Positions 17,660 through 27,487 of a stretch of DNA of 64,000 nucleotides are shown piece by piece. Numbering within the stretch: position 1 is the stretch's first letter; every line of letters starts with the position of its first letter. The notes below the pieces were generated by a model. The model was not told the DNA's origin. It was given only the letters and a program-made list of their open reading frames with translations, and searched no databases. The stretch is taken from contig JAGXAN010000003.1 of the NCBI GenBank assembly GCA_019075865.1, positions 248,001-312,000 of the forward strand, given 5' to 3'. Made by a program: the position numbers and the translations under genes. This stretch comes from Hyphomicrobiales bacterium (GTDB lineage Bacteria > Pseudomonadota > Alphaproteobacteria > Rhizobiales > Beijerinckiaceae).

Positions 17660-18100
17660 ATGCAGACCTTTTTGATATTGCACGGGGTTAATCTGAACTT
17701 GTTCGGAAAGCGCGATCCCAAGCAATATGGCACGACAACTTTGCAGGAAATTGATGATCAGGTGCAGGCGCTTGCCAAGGAACTTGGTGTGAAGGCGGAG
17801 AGCTTCCAGACCAATTTTGAAGGGGCGATGTGCGAGCGCATCCACAAGGCACATACGGAGAAAGTGGCGGGCATTGTCATCAACGCCGGCGCATGGACGC
17901 ATTACAGCTATGGCATCCGCGATGCGCTGGCCATATTGCAGGTGCCCATTGTGGAAGTGCACATGTCGAACATTCATGCGCGCGAGGAATTTCGCCACAA
18001 ATCAGTGTTTGTCGAAATTGCCAAGGGGCAGATTTCGGGGTTTGGCCCGCAAAGCTACCTGCTGGGGCTGCGCGCAGCGGTGGCGGCAGCCAAGGCCTGA
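17660..18100 (+). CDS. aroQ: 3-dehydroquinate dehydratase, type II
   Basis: Third step of the shikimate pathway: 3-dehydroquinate to 3-dehydroshikimate. The 146-residue product matches the type II family: ILHGVNLNLFGKRDPKQYG at the N-terminus (catalytic Tyr 23), INAGAWTHYS around 75-84, and VEVHMSNIHAREEFR with the catalytic His 101. The start ATG 17660 has AGGA about 9 nt upstream; the open frame extends 44 codons further but that stretch has no family similarity. Unusually, its last 46 bp overlap the end of the opposite-strand cyclase/AAA gene. No accB/accC genes, a common neighbour, are present. Confidence 0.95.
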   Translation: MQTFLILHGVNLNLFGKRDPKQYGTTTLQEIDDQVQALAKELGVKAESFQTNFEGAMCERIHKAHTEKVAGIVINAGAWTHYSYGIRDALAILQVPIVEVHMSNIHAREEFRHKSVFVEIAKGQISGFGPQSYLLGLRAAVAAAKA

Positions 18101-21100
18101 TTTCGGACAGGCCTGCGCCGGGTTGTCGGCCTTGGCGAGGGCGACGCGTTGAGCGTGTCCAGCGCTTGCCGGGCGCGGATATAAAACAGGGTCGCGCCCT
18201 GCGCCTTGGCTGTTGACATGGCGAGACGGTAGGATTTGCGTGCCAGTTCACGTTCGCCGCGCACTTGTGCGAGCCGCCCTTCCACCCGGTGAAATTCGGC
18301 CGCCATATTGGCCCAGCCATCCTGAATGCCAAGGCTTGTGTCGGCCAGTATTTCAGCGCAATCGTAGAGGCGACCATGGGTGATGCAAGCATCGGCCAGT
18401 TCCACCTGCGAATTCATGATAAAAAACCGAACACCCCGGATTTCCTCAATGGCCGGCATGGCGATGGCAAAACCCTCGTTTGGCCGGCCTTGCCGGATCA
18501 AGGTCAGGCCGGTGAACAGATCGACCTGACCGCGCCACAGGGGCTGGTCATTGAGCAGAATGGCGCTGCGCAATTCGGAAGCATATTGGTTCAGTTGCGC
18601 CAGATCGCCGGTCAGCGACGCGATCAGGCAACCGCCGAAGCAAAGCGCAGTGATCAAGGCATTGGTTTGCCCGCTGTCGCGCGCCGCACGAATACACTGG
18701 CTTTGCCAATATCTGGCTTTGGTTAGGTCATTTTGTATGGCGTAGCATTCGGCCAGCCAGAAAGCGCTGTTGATGAGGCGATTGGATGGGCCGACGATTT
18801 CAAGCTCGCTATTGTGCAATTGTGGTCGATAAATCTCGAAAAATTTTAGCAGTTCAGGCTTTGCCGCGCCAAAATCGCCACTCAGCATCAAGGAAGCGCC
18901 AAGCACACTATGGGCGATCAGGCGATCAAATTCATTGCTGCCCGAAGCGAGGTTGGAAATCTGGCGGGCAAGGGCCAGCGTGTCCTTCAGCCGCTGGCCA
19001 CGATCGCGGGTAAAACTGCCCCATTGCGTCACCAGCGCCCGGATAATCTGGGATTTGACTCCGGTTCTGCGCGCGAGGGTGACAGCCGCGTCGATTTCGG
19101 CATCAACCACCGGACTGCCAAAGCCCTGCGTCAGCAAGAGCGGTTCAACGATGGCGATGCGGTAGGACATTTCGCGCTGGTCGCGGGCAGGGGAGGGCGG
19201 CAATTCGGCGTTGGCGGCTATGGCACTGCGGTAATAGCTGATGGCTTCTTCGCTATTGGAATTGCAACTGGCGCGAAGCCCGGCCTCGCCCCACTTCACC
19301 GCTGCGCGCAATAATTGTCCGGCACCTTTCAACTGATAGGCGAGGAGGTGGGGAATTTTGGCAGACACTTCGCCAAATTTTTCTTCAAGGATTTCAGCAA
19401 CCCGCGCGTGCAGGCGTTTGCGGTCATGGCGCAAGATCATCTGATAGGCTGCATCCCGAACCAGCATGTGGCGGAACGCCAAAGCCTCACCATAGCGGTT
19501 GTGTCCGGGCACGAGAACGCCAGCGTCCAGAAGTTCGCGGATGCCCGCAAGGGCATCGGCTTTTGGCATGGGGGCTATTTCCAGCAATAAATCGACGGGG
19601 AAAATCCGGGCCAGAACTGCCGCAATAGGCGCAATCTGGCGTCCATATTTCAGGCCGTCCAGGCGCGCCAGCAAAGATTCCGTCAGCGTCGATGGCACCA
19701 GATGCAGATCGAGCGCGCTGCTGGCTGCATCTGGCCGCACAACCTGTTCGAGCCGCTCACCTTGTTCGAGATAGCCGCGGGTGAGTTCTTCGGCGAAAAT
19801 GGGGATGCCGTCCGAGCGCTCGATGATGGCTTGCAAAACCGCATCGGGCAGAACATGCGGGTGGGCGATCGCTGAAACGAGACTGTTGATTTCCTCGGGA
19901 TAGAGCCGATCCAGCTTGATCTGGCGCGAGTAGGGCGTCTCCAGCCATATCGGGATCTGGCTGTTCCGCGACGTCGTTACCAGCAACACCGGTAACCGCC
20001 GCAGGATCTTCAAAAAGGACTCCAGCAGATAGGTGGTTGATGGGTCAATCCAATGAATATCCTCGACGATTATCAAGGGCGAGCGATTGGCCATGGCCTC
20101 AAGGAACACCAGAAACACCCGGAACAGGCGGTTACGCTTCTCCAGCGAATTGAGGCCGCGAATATCGGCGATGGCATGCTCTGGAATATTCAGCAATTGC
20201 GCCAGATCAAGCGCTGGCGGCAGCTCCAAAAAATCGCAGATCAGCACAAATTGCTCGGCGGTGACCGACCATAGTCCCAACATGAACTGATGCAGTTTTC
20301 GGGCGGTCACATGCGGGGCGTCGCCCGTGCCCAATTGTGCGACATAATCAAAATAAACGCGCAGCGGAAAGAAGGCGACCGAAGAACTGAAGGGCGAGCA
20401 TTGCAGGATCAGGGGGTCAAACTCAGCCGCCTCGCCCGGGCTGCTTTTCCGCCTGATGGCACTGGCATCCCGGCTTGCGTCTTTCAAAAAGGCATGTTCG
20501 AGCAGGCGTGATTTTCCGGTTCCAGCATCGCCACAAATCGCTACGATTTCCCCCCGACCTTTGCGGGCGATTTCGAAGCGCTCCGATAATTTGGCGAGTT
20601 CGCCGGCGCGCCCCACCAGCGGCGCGGGCTTGTCCCGGGCGTGCATCGCCGCAAACCGGCTTTTGGCGGGCTTTTCGCGCAGCACTTGCCACAAGTGCAC
20701 ATTTTGGCGAAAGCCCTTCAGGCGATGCGGGCCAAGGTCCGCGCATTCAAAAAGCTCCCCAATCTGGCGATGGGTGACCGGGCCTATGAAAAAAGTGCCG
20801 GGTTTGGCGACATTCATAATGCGCCCGGCCAGATTTGGAACGCTGCCAATCGCACCCTCGGCCAGAACTTCGCCGGGGCCGACTGTGTTGCTGATGATGG
20901 TCATGCCGGTGGCAGCGCCGATGCGCACCTGGGGGCGATGCCGTTCGAGCGCCGCGAATTTGGAGACTTCATCGAGAATGTGCAAGCCCGCCTGCACAGC
21001 GCGCTCGGTGTCATTGCCCAATAATTGCGGGTAACCAAAATGCGCGACTATGCCATCGCCAAAATAGGTGGCGACGGTGCCGTTGAATTTGGCGATGGCG

Positions 21101-21573
21101 CGGGTCAGCATGGCGAGGAAGTCAGCCATGTAGAATTGAACATCCTCGACATCGGCATGAGATTGCAGGGCTTGTGCCCCGACCATGTCGCAAAACAGCA
21201 GCGTGACGGGACGCCATTGCGCCTGAACATGCAATTCCGGGGCTTGCAACTCAGTGTCGGGCTTCGCGGGTGCTGCTCCTGCCGGCGGATCTTTGGCAGG
21301 CACATCGACAATTTTGCGGTGAGCGGGCCGCAATGGTTGCGTGGGGGAGGCAAGTTTGAGCTTGGCAATCTCGCTCAGAATGCGGCGACGGTGACCCACG
21401 GAAAGCACGCCAATTTCGACGAGATCATCGGCGGTAAGCGACAAAAGCAAATGCGAATCGATATCATGTTTGATGAACGCAGCCGTATAGCCGCCAAGCG
21501 CCAGGCCCTCCAACCACACCGGAATATCCAAATGGAGTTTGTTTGACAATTGCCCGCCTCGATTTCCAAGCAT
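18055..21573 (-). CDS. SAM-cyclase-AAA-TPR signalling protein
   Basis: A 1172-residue multidomain protein. In order: a SAM (sterile alpha motif) domain (about 13-72), a linker with Pro and Ala, a class III nucleotide cyclase domain (about 118-290), an AAA/STAND-type ATPase with P-loop GDAGTGKS (348-355) and Walker-B-like IIVEDIHW (about 515), and a long helical TPR-like region to the C-terminus. The two metal Asp residues of the cyclase are present (LFCDMVG, D129; FGDGIVAHFG, D173) and the transition-state pair lies in NLAGR, so the domain may be active. The input signal and product nucleotide are unknown. The gene is monocistronic and overlaps aroQ tail to tail. Domain identity is confident; function is not. 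Confidence 0.9.
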   Translation of the reverse strand: MLGNRGGQLSNKLHLDIPVWLEGLALGGYTAAFIKHDIDSHLLLSLTADDLVEIGVLSVGHRRRILSEIAKLKLASPTQPLRPAHRKIVDVPAKDPPAGAAPAKPDTELQAPELHVQAQWRPVTLLFCDMVGAQALQSHADVEDVQFYMADFLAMLTRAIAKFNGTVATYFGDGIVAHFGYPQLLGNDTERAVQAGLHILDEVSKFAALERHRPQVRIGAATGMTIISNTVGPGEVLAEGAIGSVPNLAGRIMNVAKPGTFFIGPVTHRQIGELFECADLGPHRLKGFRQNVHLWQVLREKPAKSRFAAMHARDKPAPLVGRAGELAKLSERFEIARKGRGEIVAICGDAGTGKSRLLEHAFLKDASRDASAIRRKSSPGEAAEFDPLILQCSPFSSSVAFFPLRVYFDYVAQLGTGDAPHVTARKLHQFMLGLWSVTAEQFVLICDFLELPPALDLAQLLNIPEHAIADIRGLNSLEKRNRLFRVFLVFLEAMANRSPLIIVEDIHWIDPSTTYLLESFLKILRRLPVLLVTTSRNSQIPIWLETPYSRQIKLDRLYPEEINSLVSAIAHPHVLPDAVLQAIIERSDGIPIFAEELTRGYLEQGERLEQVVRPDAASSALDLHLVPSTLTESLLARLDGLKYGRQIAPIAAVLARIFPVDLLLEIAPMPKADALAGIRELLDAGVLVPGHNRYGEALAFRHMLVRDAAYQMILRHDRKRLHARVAEILEEKFGEVSAKIPHLLAYQLKGAGQLLRAAVKWGEAGLRASCNSNSEEAISYYRSAIAANAELPPSPARDQREMSYRIAIVEPLLLTQGFGSPVVDAEIDAAVTLARRTGVKSQIIRALVTQWGSFTRDRGQRLKDTLALARQISNLASGSNEFDRLIAHSVLGASLMLSGDFGAAKPELLKFFEIYRPQLHNSELEIVGPSNRLINSAFWLAECYAIQNDLTKARYWQSQCIRAARDSGQTNALITALCFGGCLIASLTGDLAQLNQYASELRSAILLNDQPLWRGQVDLFTGLTLIRQGRPNEGFAIAMPAIEEIRGVRFFIMNSQVELADACITHGRLYDCAEILADTSLGIQDGWANMAAEFHRVEGRLAQVRGERELARKSYRLAMSTAKAQGATLFYIRARQALDTLNASPSPRPTTRRRPVRNQALAAATAARSPSR

Positions 21574-21750
21574 TTTCCAAAATTTGCTAATTTGAAAAAA
21601 GCAATGATCAAAACAAAAGGCACTTCAAATTGAGATGGATTAACGGAACATCTGAAAAAACTTCAATATCAATATTTTTATCAGGTATTTACCAAGCTTC
21701 GCTTTTCAATAAAACATCACGCATGGTATTTGATCCCAGTCTATGGCGCA
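21574..21750. other. AT-rich leader of the cyclase/AAA gene
   Basis: Region upstream of the start at 21573, noticeably richer in A and T than the rest of the window. It should hold the promoter of the minus-strand cyclase gene. I see no gene and no clear operator. Confidence 0.4.
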
Positions 21751-21779
21751 AAAACAAAAGCCCAAAGCCTGCGCTTTGG
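21751..21779 (-). terminator. Intrinsic terminator of the dpp operon
   Basis: On the minus strand CCAAAGC (complement of 21773-21779) pairs with GCTTTGG (complement of 21762-21768) around a 4-nt loop, followed by GCTTTTGTTTTT. It lies about 90 bp after the dppF stop codon. Confidence 0.75.
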
Positions 21780-21867
21780 TAAGAACCTGGCCCATCTACC
21801 GCAAACCTTTACCAAATTTGGCGGCGATGAACAAGTGTAACCATGACAAATGCTTTACATTCGGGCG

Positions 21868-22848
21868 CTAGGCCGGTCGCGCGACGGCGTGGCAGGCGAC
21901 GCCGTCGATCAATTCTGGCGCTTCCTGCGTGCAACGGGTGCTGGCAAGCGGGCAGCGCGGGTGGAAATGGCAACCGCTGGGCGGGTTGATCGGATTGGGC
22001 ACTTCGCCCTCCATGCGGGTGGTGCGCCCGGCGCCAATCTTCTGGATATCGGGCACCGCGGCCAACAGCATTCGTGTGTAGGGGTGGCGCGGGTTGTTGA
22101 ACAATTGGCTGGCGTCGGCCACTTCGACGAGCCGACCCAGATAAATCACGCCAATGCGCCGAGCCATATGGCGCACCACGGCCAGATTGTGACTGATCAG
22201 CAGGTAGGTCAGGCCGAACTGCTCCTGCAAATCACGCATCAGATTGAGAATTTGCGCCTGTACGGAGACATCGAGGGCGGATGTGGGTTCATCGCAGACG
22301 ATGAAATCGGGGTTGGCGGCAAGCGCCCTGGCAATGGCGATGCGTTGGCGCTGGCCGCCAGAAAATTCATGTGGGAATTTCAGCGCGTCGACGGGGCTGA
22401 GGCCGACTTTCTCCAGAAGTCGTGCGATGGCTTCAATCTGCTCCGGTTTTGGCTGACGCGGGTTAAAGACGCGCAGAGGTTCGGCAATGATGCTGCCGGT
22501 GCGCCAACGCGGGTTGAGGCTGGCATAGGGGTCCTGAAATATCATCTGGATGCGGCGGCGCATGGCTTGGGTATGGGCGGCATCTGAACGAAAAAGCGAC
22601 TGGTGATCGAGTTTCACATCGCCGTTTGTTGGGCTGAGCAGGCCCACGGCCATTCGCCCGATGGTTGATTTGCCGGAGCCCGATTCTCCGACCAGCGCAA
22701 AGGTCTCGCCGCGCGTGATATGGAAGGACACTTTGTCAACGGCGTGCAAAATGCGGCGCGGGCTACGCTCGATCCAGCGCTCCAGCGCTGGGGGCGAGAC
22801 ATCGAAGTCCTTGCTCAACTGGTTGATTTCAATGAACGGATCGCTCAA
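21868..22848 (-). CDS. dppF: Peptide ABC transporter ATP-binding protein (DppF/OppF type)
   Basis: Second ATPase of a dipeptide/oligopeptide importer. Walker A is GESGSGKST, the ABC signature [15 protein letters not shown], Walker [13 protein letters not shown]. The C-terminal oligopeptide-type extension has the CxxxxP-type cysteine cluster ([12 protein letters not shown]). The start is probably the TTG at 22848: it overlaps the stop of dppD as TTGA and has GGAAGGGG about 6 nt upstream. The GTG at 22875 would lie deep in dppD with no ribosome site. With the TTG start the protein is 326 residues. It is the last gene of dppABCDF. Confidence 0.93.
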   Translation of the reverse strand: MSDPFIEINQLSKDFDVSPPALERWIERSPRRILHAVDKVSFHITRGETFALVGESGSGKSTIGRMAVGLLSPTNGDVKLDHQSLFRSDAAHTQAMRRRIQMIFQDPYASLNPRWRTGSIIAEPLRVFNPRQPKPEQIEAIARLLEKVGLSPVDALKFPHEFSGGQRQRIAIARALAANPDFIVCDEPTSALDVSVQAQILNLMRDLQEQFGLTYLLISHNLAVVRHMARRIGVIYLGRLVEVADASQLFNNPRHPYTRMLLAAVPDIQKIGAGRTTRMEGEVPNPINPPSGCHFHPRCPLASTRCTQEAPELIDGVACHAVARPA

Positions 22849-23837
22849 ACCGTCGCCCCTTCCAGCAAGAAACACGCGGCGGCACCCTGTTCATGTGGCG
22901 TCAGGCTCGGGCGCTGCGTCTGGCATAGGGCCATGGCTTTGGTGCATCGCGGGGCAAAGGCGCACCCTTCCGGCAGGGCGGTCAGGCGCGGCATGGCCCC
23001 GCTGATCTGGGTGAGGCGCGTCCGGTCGGCCCCCAGTGATGGAATGGCACCCATCAGCCCTTGCGTATAGGGATGGCGTGGCGATTGAATGATCTGCGCG
23101 ACCGGGCCAATTTCCACGATGCGGCCGGCATACATGACCGCGACGCGGTCGGCGGTTTCGGCGATGACGCCCATATCATGGGTAATCAGCATGATGCTGG
23201 CACCGCGTTGCGCGCAAAGGGCTTTGAGGAGTTCGATGATCTGCGCCTGCACGGACACATCGAGGGCCGTGGTGGGTTCGTCGGCGATAATCAATTCCGG
23301 TTCGGCGGCAAGGGCGAGGGCAATGACCACGCGCTGGCGCATGCCGCCCGAGAAAGCGTGCGGATAGGCGTCGATGCGCTGCTCGGGGGCGGGAATGCCA
23401 ACTTCGCGCAGCAGGCCAATGGCACGGGCACGCGCGGCCGAGGGGCTGAGCGGCAGGTGCGCGCGCAACGTCTCGATCAATTGCTGGGCGATGGTGGCAA
23501 GCGGATCGAGACTGGTGAGCGGGTCTTGAAAGATCATGCCAATCTTTTTGCCGCGTAACTCGCGCATGGCCTGGATGGACAGGCCATCGATGCGCGCACC
23601 CTGCAGGGATATTTCGCCCTGGATGCGGCGTATCGGCGGGGTGAGCAGGTTGATGATGGCGGCGCCGGTGAGTGATTTGCCCGCCCCGGATTCGCCGACA
23701 ATGCCCAGGATTTCGCCGCGCGCAATGTGAAATGAAATATGATCGATCGCGAGCAGCGGGCCGCGGCGCGTATCAATCTGAACGGTGAGATCCTTGACGT
23801 CCAGCAGGGGTGGAGCGGGCACGGCTTGCAGCATCAA
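22845..23837 (-). CDS. dppD: Peptide ABC transporter ATP-binding protein (DppD/OppD type)
   Basis: First ATPase of the importer, 330 residues. It has Walker A GESGAGKS, signature [15 protein letters not shown], Walker [13 protein letters not shown], and the C-terminal extension with FAPRC found in OppD/DppD. It overlaps dppC by 4 bp (ATGA) and is coupled to dppF through a TTGA junction. Together with DppF it powers transport through DppB and DppC. Confidence 0.95.
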   Translation of the reverse strand: MMLQAVPAPPLLDVKDLTVQIDTRRGPLLAIDHISFHIARGEILGIVGESGAGKSLTGAAIINLLTPPIRRIQGEISLQGARIDGLSIQAMRELRGKKIGMIFQDPLTSLDPLATIAQQLIETLRAHLPLSPSAARARAIGLLREVGIPAPEQRIDAYPHAFSGGMRQRVVIALALAAEPELIIADEPTTALDVSVQAQIIELLKALCAQRGASIMLITHDMGVIAETADRVAVMYAGRIVEIGPVAQIIQSPRHPYTQGLMGAIPSLGADRTRLTQISGAMPRLTALPEGCAFAPRCTKAMALCQTQRPSLTPHEQGAAACFLLEGATV

Positions 23838-24787
23838 CGCAGCTTCGGGTTGAGGGCGTCACGCAGCCAGTCGCCCAGCATGTTGACCGAAAGGGCCAGA
23901 ATCGCGAGGATGAGGCCAGGGAAAAACACGATCCACCATTCGCCCGAGAGCAAAAAGTCGTTGCCCACACGCACCAGTGTTCCCAGCGACGGGTTGGAGG
24001 GTGGCAGGCCAACCCCCAGAAACGACAGGGTCGCCTCGGTAATGATCGCCAGCGCCAGGCTGATGGTGGCAATCACGAGCACCGGCCCCAGCACATTGGG
24101 CAGCACATGGGTGAACATGATGCGGGTTGGGCGCACGCCAATCAGGCGGGCGGCGGCGACATAATCCTTGCTGCGTTCGACCATGGCGCTGCCGCGCACC
24201 GTGCGCGCAAACTGCACCCAGAAGGACAGGCCAATGGACAGCACCAAAACCCAGTAATCCGCGCCGCCGGTGTGGTTGAGGCCCAACAGCGCGCGCACGA
24301 CGCCATTGACCAACAGCGCAGTGAGAATAGCGGGAAACGTCATTTGAATGTCGGCAATGCGCATAATGATCGTATCCGCCCAGCCACCGAAATAGCCCGA
24401 AATCAGGCCGAGCGTTATGCCCAGCGCCATGGCCAGGATGACCGATGCGAGGCTGACACTGAGCGACAGGCGCAGGCCGAAAAGAAGCGCGGACAGCATG
24501 TCGCGGCCCTGATTATCCGTGCCGAGCGGATAGTCCCACGAGCCGCCCTGCAGCCAGGCTGGCGGGTTCAGCGAATTCATCAAATCCAGCGAGGCGAGAT
24601 TGGTAGGGTCATGCGGGGAGACATAGGGCGCGAACAGGGCCAGCAGCAGCAGCAGGGCTGATATAAATGCACTGCCCATCACCACTTTGGAACGGGTGAA
24701 GGAATAGGTGATGTCGCTGTCGGCGAGGCGCTTCCACCAGCTTGCGGTATTTTCCGGCAGAGCCGGTTGCGGGGTGGTGGAACTCAT
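23834..24787 (-). CDS. dppC: Peptide ABC transporter permease (DppC type)
   Basis: Inner-membrane permease, 317 residues. It has the N-terminal helix typical of DppC/OppC (about 33-52), the FAPYVSPHDP region, and five further helices. The coupling-helix EAA-type stretch is around YVAAARLIGVRPTRIMFTHV. It pairs with DppB to form the channel. The gene follows dppB by 7 bp and overlaps dppD. Confidence 0.95.
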   Translation of the reverse strand: MSSTTPQPALPENTASWWKRLADSDITYSFTRSKVVMGSAFISALLLLLALFAPYVSPHDPTNLASLDLMNSLNPPAWLQGGSWDYPLGTDNQGRDMLSALLFGLRLSLSVSLASVILAMALGITLGLISGYFGGWADTIIMRIADIQMTFPAILTALLVNGVVRALLGLNHTGGADYWVLVLSIGLSFWVQFARTVRGSAMVERSKDYVAAARLIGVRPTRIMFTHVLPNVLGPVLVIATISLALAIITEATLSFLGVGLPPSNPSLGTLVRVGNDFLLSGEWWIVFFPGLILAILALSVNMLGDWLRDALNPKLR

Positions 24788-24794
24788 CTGGCCC

Positions 24795-25775
24795 TCATGT
24801 CGCGCTCATGGCGTGCAGGCGGATGCGCGGGTCGACAAAGGCGTAGAGCACATCGACGATGAAGTTAATGGTCACAAACATCAAGGAAACCAGAATGAGG
24901 TAAGCCGCCATTACCGGAATATCGGCCGATTGCACGGCGGTGATGAACAAAAGCCCCATGCCGGGCCATTGGAACACCGTTTCGGTAATCACGGCAAAGG
25001 CTATGATCGAACCTATTTGCAGGCCGGTGATGGTGATGACCGGGATCAGCGTGTTCTTCAGGGCGTGATTGAAATTGATGGCGCGCTCCGACAGGCCACG
25101 GGCGCGGGCAAAGCGGATAAAATCGGTGCGCAGCACCTCCAGCATTTCCGAGCGCACAAGCCGGGCGATTAAGGTGAGCTGGAACAGGCCGAGGGTGATG
25201 GATGGCAAGATAAGGGCGCGAAGCCCCGATGCCGTGAGAAACCCGGTCTGCCAAAGGCCCAGTGCCACAGTATCGCCGCGCCCGTAGGAGGGCAGCCAGT
25301 GCAATTCCACCGAGAAGGCGAATATCAGCAGCACGCCGATCAGAAACGTCGGCAGCGACACCCCGATCAGAGAGACACCGAGGAAAAACTTGGACCAAAG
25401 GCTGTCCTTGTAAATGCCGGTGAAAACCCCGAGCGGTATGCCAACGGCAATGGCAAACAACGAGGCAGCGAAGGAAAGCTCCAGTGTCGCCGGGCCGCGC
25501 TTCATCAGCAACTGCGATACCGGCTCCCGAAAATGATAGGAAATACCAAAGTCGAGATGCAGGGCATTCCACAGGAACCTTGCGATCTGCACCAATATGG
25601 GATCATCAAGGCCGAGTTGCTTGTGCATCAATTCCCGATCCGCCAAGCTGGTATATTGCCCGGCCATCTGGTCGACAGGGTTGCCGACATAGCGAAACAG
25701 CACAAAAGCCAGCAGCGCCACTATCAGCATGACGACCCAGGCTTCGATCATCCGGCGGATAGAAAATGCCAGCAT
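24795..25775 (-). CDS. dppB: Peptide ABC transporter permease (DppB type)
   Basis: Inner-membrane permease, 326 residues, about six helices starting near residue 10. The DppB/OppB hallmark is a periplasmic N-terminal loop (GNPVDQMAGQYTS) followed by GIPLGVFTGIYKDSLW; the EAA-type motif is DFIRFARARGLSERAINFNH. It is separated from dppA by a 68-bp gap with a strong stem-loop. Confidence 0.95.
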   Translation of the reverse strand: MLAFSIRRMIEAWVVMLIVALLAFVLFRYVGNPVDQMAGQYTSLADRELMHKQLGLDDPILVQIARFLWNALHLDFGISYHFREPVSQLLMKRGPATLELSFAASLFAIAVGIPLGVFTGIYKDSLWSKFFLGVSLIGVSLPTFLIGVLLIFAFSVELHWLPSYGRGDTVALGLWQTGFLTASGLRALILPSITLGLFQLTLIARLVRSEMLEVLRTDFIRFARARGLSERAINFNHALKNTLIPVITITGLQIGSIIAFAVITETVFQWPGMGLLFITAVQSADIPVMAAYLILVSLMFVTINFIVDVLYAFVDPRIRLHAMSAT

Positions 25776-25805
25776 GAGCCTTCCATTCGAGGTTGCGCGT
25801 CAAAG

Positions 25806-25833
25806 GCCGTGGCCAGGAGTTCCCGGCCACGGC
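25806..25833 (-). other. Stem-loop between dppA and dppB
   Basis: GCCGTGGCC (25806-25814) and GGCCACGGC (25825-25833) form a perfect 9-bp GC-rich stem with a 10-nt loop. There is no T run. Such hairpins after the binding-protein gene of ABC operons commonly protect that part of the mRNA and give more binding protein than permease; that role is inferred here. Confidence 0.65.
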
Positions 25834-25843
25834 AATGGGAAAA

Positions 25844-27487
25844 TCAGTCCTTGTGTGCTTCGTAAAACAGGATCGGATCGGTTGGGCGCTGGACGATCTG
25901 GATTTTTTTGGAAATGCCCCAGGCCAGATATTGCTGGTGCAAAGGCAAGGCACCCACATCGGCGGTGGTCAGCTTGAACGCCTCAACCAGCAGGGCATTG
26001 CGCTTGGTCACGTCGGTTTCCACCATGGCCTGTTTGGCCAGCGCGTCGACCTTCGGGTTGCAATAGCCGCCATAATTGAACAGGCCACCGTTGCCCTTGT
26101 CATCCCGGCAGCCCAGAAGCTGCGTCAGAATTTCCAACGGGTCATTGGAGGCCGGCGTCCAGCCGAGCATGCCAAATGACGTGCCGTAACCGCCCGAGGC
26201 ACCCGCCAGCGCAAAATATTGAGCCTTGGGAATGGCCTTCAGCGTCACTTTCACGTTGATGCGCGCCAGCATGGTGGTCACGGCCTGACAGATGGCTTCG
26301 TCGTTGACGTAGCGATCATTGGGGCAATGCATGGTGAGCGAGAAGCCATTGGGATAGCCCGCATCCGCCATCAGTTTCTTGGCGGCGGCCACATCATAGG
26401 GGAAGCGCTTGAAATCCTTGGCCTCCGGAAACACGACGGGGGTAACCAGCAGGGCCGCCGGTTGGCCGAGCCCGCGCATTAGCTTAGAATCAATCGCTTT
26501 TATATCAATGGCTTGATAGAAGGCCTTGCGGACGCGGACGTCTTTGAAGGGGTTTTTGCCCTTGACGTCGGAAAACAGCAATTCGTCCCTTTTCTGGTCC
26601 ATGGTCAGAAACACGGTGCGCAATTCCGGGGCGCTCAGCACCTTGGTTCCGGGATTGTCGTTGACCTTCTGCATGGCCTGCACCGGCACGGGCTCGATCA
26701 TGTCGACCTGACCCGACAGCAGCGCGGCGACGCGGGTTGCGTCCGACTTGATGGTGGTGAAATCGACCTCGTCAAAATTGTCGGTGCGCTTGCCCCACCA
26801 GCCCGTGTTGGGTTTGAACACCGTTTTCACGCCCGGTTCGTGGCTGACAATATAGAACGGCCCGGTTCCATCGGCTTTCAGGGCTCCGGGGTTCAACTCT
26901 TTGGCGGAGGCCGGTTGGGTTTCCATCGCATTATTGGCTTGGGCCCATTTCTTGGACATCATGAACAGCGTGTCGAGTTGCGATGTCAGGATCGGGTTGG
27001 GTGATGACAGGATCATGTCGACGGTATAATCATCGACCTTCACCACTTGTTTGACGGCGGGCAGGTTGCCCTTGAACTGCGAGCCGCCGGTCATGGCGCG
27101 TTCACAGGAGAATACGACGTCATCGGCAGTGAAATCCTCGCCGTCGTGGAATTTTACGCCCTTGCGCAGGTGGAACCGCCAACGGGTTGGCTCCATCACT
27201 TCCCACGAGGTGGCAAGGCCCGGAATGATCTTGAGGTCCTTGTCGCGTTTGGTCAGACCCTCGAACACATTGCCGAGTGCGCCGATGGTGAAGGTCTCAT
27301 CCAGCGTGTAGGGATCGAGCGCGTTGAGATCGCCCTGGAAGGCATACCGGAAGGTTTTGGCAGCGGCATTGTGGGCGAGGATGGGTGTAGCAAGCAGGCT
27401 GGCGGCCAAGACCATCGCCGAAGAAAGTTTGAAGGGTGACAATCGCAAGGCAGACCGTATCGCAGGCGAAAAATTCAAAGATGTCAT
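25844..27487 (-). CDS. dppA: Peptide ABC transporter substrate-binding protein
   Basis: Periplasmic solute-binding protein of family 5 (SBP_bac_5), about 547 residues. A long signal sequence with a hydrophobic core (about 24-37, ending near ILAHNAAA) precedes the mature start KTFRYAFQGDLNALDPY. The family signature WRFHLRKGVKFHDGEDFTADDVVFS is present in pieces around 95-120. ATG 27487 has GGGGG about 8 nt upstream; the longer reading from 27529 adds a charged lead and is unlikely. Peptide or dipeptide substrate is inferred from family and operon; the nearby M20 amidohydrolase suggests amide-bonded ligands. Confidence 0.94.
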   Translation of the reverse strand: MTSLNFSPAIRSALRLSPFKLSSAMVLAASLLATPILAHNAAAKTFRYAFQGDLNALDPYTLDETFTIGALGNVFEGLTKRDKDLKIIPGLATSWEVMEPTRWRFHLRKGVKFHDGEDFTADDVVFSCERAMTGGSQFKGNLPAVKQVVKVDDYTVDMILSSPNPILTSQLDTLFMMSKKWAQANNAMETQPASAKELNPGALKADGTGPFYIVSHEPGVKTVFKPNTGWWGKRTDNFDEVDFTTIKSDATRVAALLSGQVDMIEPVPVQAMQKVNDNPGTKVLSAPELRTVFLTMDQKRDELLFSDVKGKNPFKDVRVRKAFYQAIDIKAIDSKLMRGLGQPAALLVTPVVFPEAKDFKRFPYDVAAAKKLMADAGYPNGFSLTMHCPNDRYVNDEAICQAVTTMLARINVKVTLKAIPKAQYFALAGASGGYGTSFGMLGWTPASNDPLEILTQLLGCRDDKGNGGLFNYGGYCNPKVDALAKQAMVETDVTKRNALLVEAFKLTTADVGALPLHQQYLAWGISKKIQIVQRPTDPILFYEAHKD

